From: Demequina sp.
Lineage (GTDB): Bacteria > Actinomycetota > Actinomycetes > Actinomycetales > Demequinaceae
NCBI GenBank assembly: GCA_030148645.1
Contig: JASBTB010000045.1
Coordinates: 1 to 58,083, forward strand
Length of the DNA stretch: 58,083 bases
Reading direction: 5' to 3'
In this document: positions 56,560 through 58,083 of the stretch, piece by piece
Layout of the letters: each line of letters starts with the position of its first letter
Position numbering within the stretch: position 1 is the first letter of the stretch
Translations under genes and position numbers: made by a program
Notes under the pieces: model-generated
What the model was told of the DNA's origin: nothing
Seen by the model: only the letters and a program-made list of their open reading frames with translations
The model's database searches: none

Positions 56560-57855
56560 ATGAAGACGACACGACTTGACGGCAAGCAGGTAGCGGCAAA
56601 GACCAAGTTGCAGGAGGGCGAACACAGTATCGACCGCGCTCAGCCCAGCATCGTGGGAGACCTCAAGGTCCTCCGCTGGTCAGTTCGTCCTGTTGGACAC
56701 GCCAAGCCGCTCAAGAAGCGCACTCAGGTGCCCAAGCGCATGGCCGATGGCAAGCTACGAGAACGGGCCAGGGCGCACGCTGAAGAGATTCTGCGAAGCG
56801 AGGGCCGACAGACAGCATGGTCGCCAGCATCTGAAATCGCTGAGTACATCAGAGTCGTCGTGAAGCCGCTCATTGAAGAGTCCTCACAGTTGTCCGACCG
56901 TTCGAAGGCTCGCTACCTGCTGTCACTTAAGCAACTGGTGGCCGGGTGCGACGACGCTCAGCACCGGCACAGCAAATCTCTCAAGCTTGTCGACATTCGT
57001 TCCGGATCGAAGTACCGAACAATCGTCGACTGTCTCCAGGAGATCGCGAGATTCCATGGCTCTGAGAGTGCGCGCCAGGCGCGAACGGTGCTCGGAGGCT
57101 ACGTGCTGCAGCAGCTCCAACACGATGAACTCATCGAGGTCAACGTGTTACGAGGTGCGCGAATCGATCTCAAGACGGGGGCGATGCAGCGCACAGGCGG
57201 AACAGTGGGCGGAGTGGCACTCGGCAGAGACAACTACAACGCCATAGTCGACTACCTCCTCGCACTGGACCCGGCCGATGCTGCCGTCAAGCCCGCCCGT
57301 GGTCGATGGACCATGGAGGACGTCATCGCCAAGCGTCGCCACGCGATCGAGCTCACCCTGCTACAAGCCGCGACCGGGCTGAGGATCAGCGAGGCGCTAC
57401 ATGCATGGTGTGGCCTGTTCGGAGGCACCGGCGGCGACCTCCACATAGACGTCGTGAGCAGCATCGCAAAGGGAGGCATTCCACGTGTGGCCCACCTGCT
57501 CGAACCACGCGTCGCCGCGAGGCTACGCGAGCGCCTCGCCCTTGCAACGAGTCCGAGCGAGTTGGTCGTGGGCTCACCAGCTGACCCATTCAAAGTCTGG
57601 GACGCACGCAACGCATCAAAAGCCGTCGAGGCCCTGTATCTGGAGATGCGAGAAGACCTGGGTATCGAAGCATTTGAAACCGAACGCTCGCACGTGTGGC
57701 GGGCCACTCTCAACACCATGCTCATCGGAGTGGTGCCAGAGGTCATGCGTTCGGCGCAGTTTGGCCACACAGGCGAGGTGAACCGAAAGAGCTACACGGA
57801 CAGCGCGCTCTCCCCCGACATGGTCGCGGCAAGCAAAGGTGCACTGTCCGCGTAG
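56560..57855 (+). CDS. int: Tyrosine recombinase / integrase
   Basis: 431 residues with a basic N-terminal arm-binding-like region, a core-binding domain (about 90-210) and a C-terminal catalytic domain. All catalytic residues are visible: Arg275 in ATGLRISEAL, Lys304, His378 and Arg381 in HVWRATL, His403 in FGHTG, and nucleophile Tyr412 in NRKSYTD. It should integrate and excise the element at the tRNA site beside it. The ATG at 56560 is preferred over an upstream GTG at 56503; no strong ribosome site is seen. Lower GC and a rare TTA codon (57148-57150) distinguish it from the core genes. No excisionase is visible. Confidence 0.92.
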   Translation: MKTTRLDGKQVAAKTKLQEGEHSIDRAQPSIVGDLKVLRWSVRPVGHAKPLKKRTQVPKRMADGKLRERARAHAEEILRSEGRQTAWSPASEIAEYIRVVVKPLIEESSQLSDRSKARYLLSLKQLVAGCDDAQHRHSKSLKLVDIRSGSKYRTIVDCLQEIARFHGSESARQARTVLGGYVLQQLQHDELIEVNVLRGARIDLKTGAMQRTGGTVGGVALGRDNYNAIVDYLLALDPADAAVKPARGRWTMEDVIAKRRHAIELTLLQAATGLRISEALHAWCGLFGGTGGDLHIDVVSSIAKGGIPRVAHLLEPRVAARLRERLALATSPSELVVGSPADPFKVWDARNASKAVEALYLEMREDLGIEAFETERSHVWRATLNTMLIGVVPEVMRSAQFGHTGEVNRKSYTDSALSPDMVAASKGALSA

Positions 57856-57959
57856 GCACCGATCGGCGATGGTCGTTTGGAAGGCGTCGACACTCAGTTC
57901 GCCCCACGGACGAGGCGAAACCGTTGCCCGTTCCTCCCACCTCCATCCCTACCGCGGGA

Positions 57960-58083
57960 TGTCGACGACGCGTGAATACTGGGCAGTAATCGACGGGTGA
58001 AAGTTGAGCACCCCGAGTATGCCTTGGGGTGTGATCACGTTGGAGATCTGGGCCGAGATTCGTCGGCTGTACAGGTCCGAGGG
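57960..58083 (+). mobile_element. Left end of an IS21-family insertion sequence (partial)
   Basis: About 70 bases ahead of an istA-like start, TGTCGACGACGCGTG begins with the TG typical of IS21-family ends, followed by repeated GACG-GTGAA type segments (CGACGCGTGAATAC, CGACGGGTGAAAGT) like the multiple terminal repeats of this family. The element is cut by the window edge, so the other end and target duplication cannot be seen. Confidence 0.5.
58031..58083 (+). CDS. istA: IS21-family transposase IstA, first 17 codons
   Basis: GTG at 58031 opens VITLEIWAEIRRLYRSEG, matching the characteristic N-terminus of IS21-family IstA (pattern: xxEDWAEIRRLxRxEG), the start of its helix-turn-helix. The gene continues past the window. 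IstA is the DDE transposase that acts with the ATPase IstB. Confidence 0.6.
   Translation, partial: MITLEIWAEIRRLYRSE

Larger units (their letters stand above)
56362..58083. mobile_element. Left end of an integrative element
   Basis: From the tRNA attachment site rightward, base composition drops visibly, gene content changes from conserved core to a tyrosine recombinase, and then an IS21-type sequence begins. Chromosomal genes (crcB, DUF427, tRNA terminator) end exactly at the site. The element continues beyond the window, so its size and cargo are unknown. Confidence 0.7.

Overview
The window is high-GC DNA from an actinobacterium. The evidence is dense GTG-started genes, WhiB regulators, MtrA-MtrB-LpqB, a PdtaS-type kinase, DUF3499, an Rv3235-like gene, a long-form HPF and a GTP-rich gene order that follows (with rearrangements) the Mycobacterium tuberculosis interval from about Rv3219 (whiB1) and Rv3220c (pdtaS) through secA, hpf, comF, lpqB, mtrB, mtrA, ahcY, manB, whiB2 and purE/purK to the GtrA gene. 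No mycolic-acid genes are visible, so I infer a member of the Micrococcales or a neighbouring order rather than a mycobacterium; the species cannot be fixed from the sequence alone.

Layout. (1) 1-7.1 kb: an envelope redox/copper module. Two small SHOCT membrane proteins bracket a two-component system, an Lgt paralogue, a CxxC mini-thioredoxin, a CcdA-like membrane protein, a TlpA-like thioredoxin and a Tat-exported multicopper oxidase that is interrupted by an in-frame TAG. An 18-bp motif recurs in front of three of its transcription units. (2) 7.1-9.4 kb: an amino-acid (probably cystine) ABC importer. (3) 9.9-17 kb: hisN, a membrane diguanylate cyclase, orphan CpaB-like and CpaE-like genes, a small HTH protein, a LysM protein and an Rv3235-like gene. 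(4) 17-25.8 kb: secA, hpf, comF and the lpqB-mtrB-mtrA operon. (5) 26.4-33.8 kb: the conserved membrane-protein / DUF4129 / DUF4350 / MoxR / DUF58 operon, with SpoIIM-like and RDD genes. (6) 33.8-50.3 kb: ahcY, manB, DUF3499, a metallopeptidase-like gene, DUF5719, a large GT2 glycosyltransferase, whiB2, an LCP ligase, purE/purK, GtrA, a second two-component system and a polytopic glycosyltransferase-like protein; much of this is surface-polysaccharide and cell-envelope biology. (7) 50.4-55.9 kb: an FHA-FtsK-like protein lacking the P-loop lysine, a small membrane protein, whiB1, pdtaS, DUF2505 and a crcB pair for fluoride export. (8) 55.9-58.1 kb: a decayed DUF427 gene, the terminator and 3' half of an initiator tRNA gene, a complete tyrosine recombinase, and the first codons of an IS21-type istA. 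This is the left end of an integrated element that runs off the window.

The core regions are ordinary, tightly packed and translationally coupled (13 four-base stop/start overlaps). The parts that most deserve attention are the redox/copper module with its Lgt paralogue and shared motif, the broken oxidase, the pseudo-ATPase FHA-FtsK protein, the sequence shared by the whiB1 and whiB2 intergenic regions, and the tRNA-fMet integration junction.
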